Shown: positions 61,677 to 64,000 of the stretch, in pieces
Layout: each line of letters starts with the position of its first letter
Numbering within the stretch: the stretch's first letter is position 1
Origin: Hahellaceae bacterium
GTDB lineage: Bacteria; Pseudomonadota; Gammaproteobacteria; Pseudomonadales; Oleiphilaceae
NCBI GenBank assembly: GCA_016716085.1
Contig: JADJWY010000001.1
Location: 496,001 to 560,000 of the forward strand
Direction of reading: 5' to 3'
DNA: 64,000 bases
The notes under the pieces: generated by a model
What the model saw: the letters and a program-made list of their open reading frames with translations, nothing else
The model's database searches: none
What the model was told of the DNA's origin: nothing
Translations under genes and position numbers: made by a program

Positions 61677-63249
61677 AACATGCTCCCTGCACCGGGGCTA
61701 GCAACCGCAAGCTCACATCGGATCGGGACCGGGTAAGCCCTAAAGCCTGCAGGACATCTGAGGCCATCAAACTGGCCTCACCCTGCCGTGCGACACACCT
61801 GTCTGCGCTGGCAGCATGCCAGGCCGCACCGAGACAGGCCGCATCAATTATTGAAACACCCTGCCCCAGCAGCCCTGCGATAATACCCGTTAACACATCG
61901 CCCATACCCGCCGTCGCCATCCCCGGGTTACCTCCCCGCAGGACATGCACGGAGGCGCGTCCGGCCTCTGCAATGACCGTCCCCGCCCCCTTCAGCAGGC
62001 AGACACCCCGATAACGATCCGCCAGGGCTCGCGCAGACGCATAGCGATCAGCGTTGACCTGCTCTGTGCTCTGATCCAGCAGACGAGCGGCCTCGCCCGG
62101 ATGCGGTGTCAGCACCAGAGGCACGCTTTCCGGATTGCGCCAGCCACTGAGCGCCAGCAGATTGAGTGCATCCGCATCCATGACCAGGGGCTTACCGCTG
62201 TCTAACACCGTTCTCAGACTCATCTCCCCCCAGGGTGATCGCCCCAGGCCAGGCCCGATCGCAATCACATCGGCCGACGCGATCAGTCCCACCAAAACAC
62301 TGTGATGCTCGGTACTGCGAAACATAATATCGGGAAAGCAGCTTAACCCTGGCTGAACGTGTGCATCCCGCGTCGCGCAGGTTACGCTACCGGCTCCGGC
62401 TCGCAGGGCGCTTCCGGCCGCGAGGATTGCCGCACCACCCAGACCATAGTCTCCTCCAACAACCAGAATCCGCCCAAAATGCCCCTTATGCGCATCGGCC
62501 GTACGATGTGGAAACCGCGAACTGACACTGTCAAAGGTGTATACATCCCCTTGCGGCTGGAACTGACTCACTTCCCCTTCACAGGCAAGGTCGTCTAACC
62601 ATAGGTACCCACTATGAGCATTGGCTTCGCCCGTAACCAAACCAGACTTCAGGGCAATAAAGCTCAAGGTCGCATCTGCCCGAACGGCAATGCCCAAACT
62701 TCTCCCTGTGAGGGCACACAGCCCCGAGGGGATATCAATTGCCAACACGGGCACCCGGCTCTGATTCAAGGCTTCAATCAATTCGCGGTAAGGTGATCTC
62801 ACCTCACCTGCCAGACCAATCCCCAGCAGTGCATCCACCACCACATCGGCATCGAGGCTGCACTGGGAATTCCAGTCTGAGATAGCCACCCCTGCCTCGT
62901 CTGCAGCGCGCCAGGCAAGCGCCGCATCCCCCTGTAGTCTCTTAGGATCAACCACGCTCCAGACCTGCACATCCAGCCCGCGCTCATGCGCCAGTCGGGC
63001 AACGACATATCCGTCCCCGCCATTGTTCCCGCCGCCACACAGTACCTGCAGGCGGTGACAGGCCGGCCAGCGCTGAAGCAGTAATTCAAAGGCGCTTCGA
63101 CCGGCGCGCGCCATGAGTGTGGATCCACCTTCGGCGCCCAGGCGCTGAATGGCCTTTGCATCCATCTCCCGCACCTGTTGAGGTGAGAAAAACAGACATT
63201 TTTTTCGGAACGTCGCCTGGAGCGGAATGCGCATATACGTAGAAACCAC
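61666..63249 (-). CDS. nnr: Bifunctional NAD(P)H-hydrate epimerase/dehydratase
   Basis: Repairs hydrated NADH/NADPH: the N-terminal YjeF_N half epimerises, the C-terminal kinase-like half dehydrates using ADP. 527 residues. Seen: CGGGNNGGDGYVVARLAHERGL (epimerase), VLAIDIPSGLCALTG, and the dehydratase motif NPGMATAGMGDVLTGIIAGLLGQG. Start is GTG at 63249 or ATG at 63234; neither has a strong ribosome site. First gene of the nnr-tsaE-ami-mutL-miaA series. Confidence 0.95.
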   Translation of the reverse strand: MVSTYMRIPLQATFRKKCLFFSPQQVREMDAKAIQRLGAEGGSTLMARAGRSAFELLLQRWPACHRLQVLCGGGNNGGDGYVVARLAHERGLDVQVWSVVDPKRLQGDAALAWRAADEAGVAISDWNSQCSLDADVVVDALLGIGLAGEVRSPYRELIEALNQSRVPVLAIDIPSGLCALTGRSLGIAVRADATLSFIALKSGLVTGEANAHSGYLWLDDLACEGEVSQFQPQGDVYTFDSVSSRFPHRTADAHKGHFGRILVVGGDYGLGGAAILAAGSALRAGAGSVTCATRDAHVQPGLSCFPDIMFRSTEHHSVLVGLIASADVIAIGPGLGRSPWGEMSLRTVLDSGKPLVMDADALNLLALSGWRNPESVPLVLTPHPGEAARLLDQSTEQVNADRYASARALADRYRGVCLLKGAGTVIAEAGRASVHVLRGGNPGMATAGMGDVLTGIIAGLLGQGVSIIDAACLGAAWHAASADRCVARQGEASLMASDVLQALGLTRSRSDVSLRLLAPVQGACCAD

Positions 63250-63277
63250 TTAAACAATAAACCCTACTCATCTGTTA

Positions 63278-63286
63278 ATTATAGCA
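63278..63286 (-). promoter_or_regulatory. Extended -10 promoter of nnr
   Basis: On the minus strand TGC TATAAT (63278-63286) is a perfect extended -10, about 29 bp before the nnr GTG. No matching -35 is seen, which extended -10 promoters can tolerate. Confidence 0.55.
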
Positions 63287-63418
63287 AATATTCGAAACAG
63301 AGCATTAATTAACCAGATCCCCGTAGAAAATTTTGTTTCTGAAAATGCGTGCCGTGACACTACAGAAAAACGGGTGCGGCAGTTTACACTGAGACGCTTC
63401 GGCTTAAAACATGGACGA

Positions 63419-63447
63419 TAGACAAATGACCGCCGGTCATTTAAAGT
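63419..63447 (+). promoter_or_regulatory. Promoter with a 19-bp palindromic operator, probably TetR-type
   Basis: AAATGACCGCCGGTCATTT (63424-63442) is a perfect palindrome with 9-bp arms around a central C. It occupies the spacer between TAGACA (63419-63424) and TAAAGT (63442-63447), 17 bp apart, about 40 bp before the oxidoreductase start. Dyads of this TGACCG-N-CGGTCA form are typical of TetR-family repressors, and the position would block RNA polymerase. No regulator gene is in view. Confidence 0.7.
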
Positions 63448-63488
63448 CGCAACAATAAAATCAATACACCCGCAAAGGTCACACCACC

Positions 63489-63965
63489 ATGGTCACGTTT
63501 ACGCTCAACGGGATCGTCCACTCTCTGGACGTCCCGGACGACACGCCACTCCTCTGGGTCATTCGCGACGAATTGAAACTGAAAGGCACCAAATTCGGCT
63601 GCGGCATGGGGCTTTGCGGCGCCTGCACCGTCCATCTTAACGGACAGGCGATCCGCTCATGCATTACCCCGGTTGCAACGATCAATGGACAGCGGCTGAT
63701 GACCATTGAAGGTCTTGGCACCCCGGAACAGCCTCACCCGCTGCAAAAGGCCTGGGTGCAGCACAGTGTGCCCCAGTGCGGCTACTGTCAGTCAGGTCAA
63801 CTGATGTCGGCCAGCGCACTGCTCGCCGCAAATCCACACCCGACCGAAGCCCAGATTCGGGAGGCGATGTCCGGTAACGTCTGTCGCTGTGGCACCTATC
63901 CGCGCATTCTGAAAGCGATCCAAACCGTGACCAATGCCATGACGGGAGAGGAAGAAACCCTATGA
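63489..63965 (+). CDS. iorA: (2Fe-2S) small subunit of a molybdenum hydroxylase, isoquinoline 1-oxidoreductase alpha type
   Basis: Electron-transfer subunit. 158 residues. Seen: plant-type 2Fe-2S motif with Cys38, 43, 46 and 58 (FGCGMGLCGACTVHL ... SC), and the second cluster with Cys97, 100, 132 and 134 (CGYCQSG ... VCRCGTYPRI). CRCGTYPRI is typical of the IorA/aldehyde-oxidase group. The natural substrate (N-heterocycle or aldehyde) cannot be told from this subunit. Its stop overlaps the next gene as ATGA. Confidence 0.88.
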   Translation: MVTFTLNGIVHSLDVPDDTPLLWVIRDELKLKGTKFGCGMGLCGACTVHLNGQAIRSCITPVATINGQRLMTIEGLGTPEQPHPLQKAWVQHSVPQCGYCQSGQLMSASALLAANPHPTEAQIREAMSGNVCRCGTYPRILKAIQTVTNAMTGEEETL

Positions 63966-64000
63966 TTGACTCGCCTTTAAACCCCTCACTTAATCGACGC
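63962..64000 (+). CDS. iorB: Start of the molybdopterin-binding large subunit (cut off)
   Basis: Only 13 codons are in the window: MIDSPLNPSLNRR. It overlaps the small-subunit stop by 4 bp (ATGA), and the ending SLNRR is what a twin-arginine signal (RRxFLK) would begin with, as in IorB proteins. Identity is inferred from the operon partner. Confidence 0.55.
   Translation, partial: MIDSPLNPSLNRR

Overview
This window looks like chromosomal DNA of a gammaproteobacterium of the Pseudomonadales/Oceanospirillales type. GC is roughly mid-50s by eye (not computed). Three things point that way. The gene order (lptB-rpoN-hpf-ptsN-rapZ-npr, yhdP-rng-maf-mreDCB / gatCAB, miaB-ybeZ-ybeY-ybeX-lnt, leuS-lptE-holA, comF / bioBFHCD next to two acyl-CoA dehydrogenases, and nnr-tsaE-ami-mutL-miaA-hfq-hflX-hflK-hflC then hisZ-purA) closely follows Pseudomonas. 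PsrA-type fatty-acid operators are present. GatCAB, HisZ and an endonuclease-type MutL are the forms usual in that group. I cannot name a genus. No tRNA, rRNA, insertion sequence, prophage or CRISPR was seen.

Layout. 1-6.4 kb (+): end of lptB, rpoN and the nitrogen-PTS cluster (ptsN, rapZ, npr), then mgtE and darP/yjgA. 6.4-15.7 kb (-): a nitrilase-family amidase, yhdP, rng, maf, mreD, mreC, mreB (envelope and cell shape). 16.0-19.3 kb (+): gatC, gatA, gatB. 19.4-20.7 kb (-): rimO. 21.0-24.2 kb (+): a degenerate PilZ-like gene, then cysD-cysN. 24.4-29.6 kb (+): miaB, ybeZ, ybeY, ybeX, lnt. A YbeL-type zinc ribbon gene (-) precedes divergent leuS-lptE-holA (+, 30.2-34.5 kb). 34.6-41.3 kb is the most accessory part: a divergent endonuclease I homologue, two acyl-CoA dehydrogenases behind PsrA-like boxes, a SprA-type HExxH protein with a tiny flagellar-rod-like partner, and a DUF2780 lipoprotein-like protein. 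41.3-45.9 kb (-): the complete biotin operon bioB-F-H-C-D. 46-50 kb: comF (+), then a three-gene oxidoreductase operon (-). 50.1-63.2 kb: one small membrane protein (+), purA and hisZ (-), then hflC/hflK/hflX/hfq/miaA/mutL/ami/tsaE/nnr (-). 63.5-64 kb (+): start of an isoquinoline-1-oxidoreductase-type molybdoenzyme operon under a palindromic operator.

Most of the window is core genome, and I do not see a large undescribed system. The points most worth checking are: mreC, whose only homology-consistent start is ATT; gatA, whose ATG lies in a different frame from its body (one base short in an A-run); a CysN with a ruined APS-kinase tail; an endonuclease I homologue without its catalytic His; a two-gene unit pairing a minimal flagellar-rod-like protein with a SprA-type protein; three PsrA-like sites linking the acyl-CoA dehydrogenases to the saccharopine-dehydrogenase-like/SDR/FAD operon; and a 19-bp perfect palindrome in the promoter spacer of the molybdoenzyme operon.
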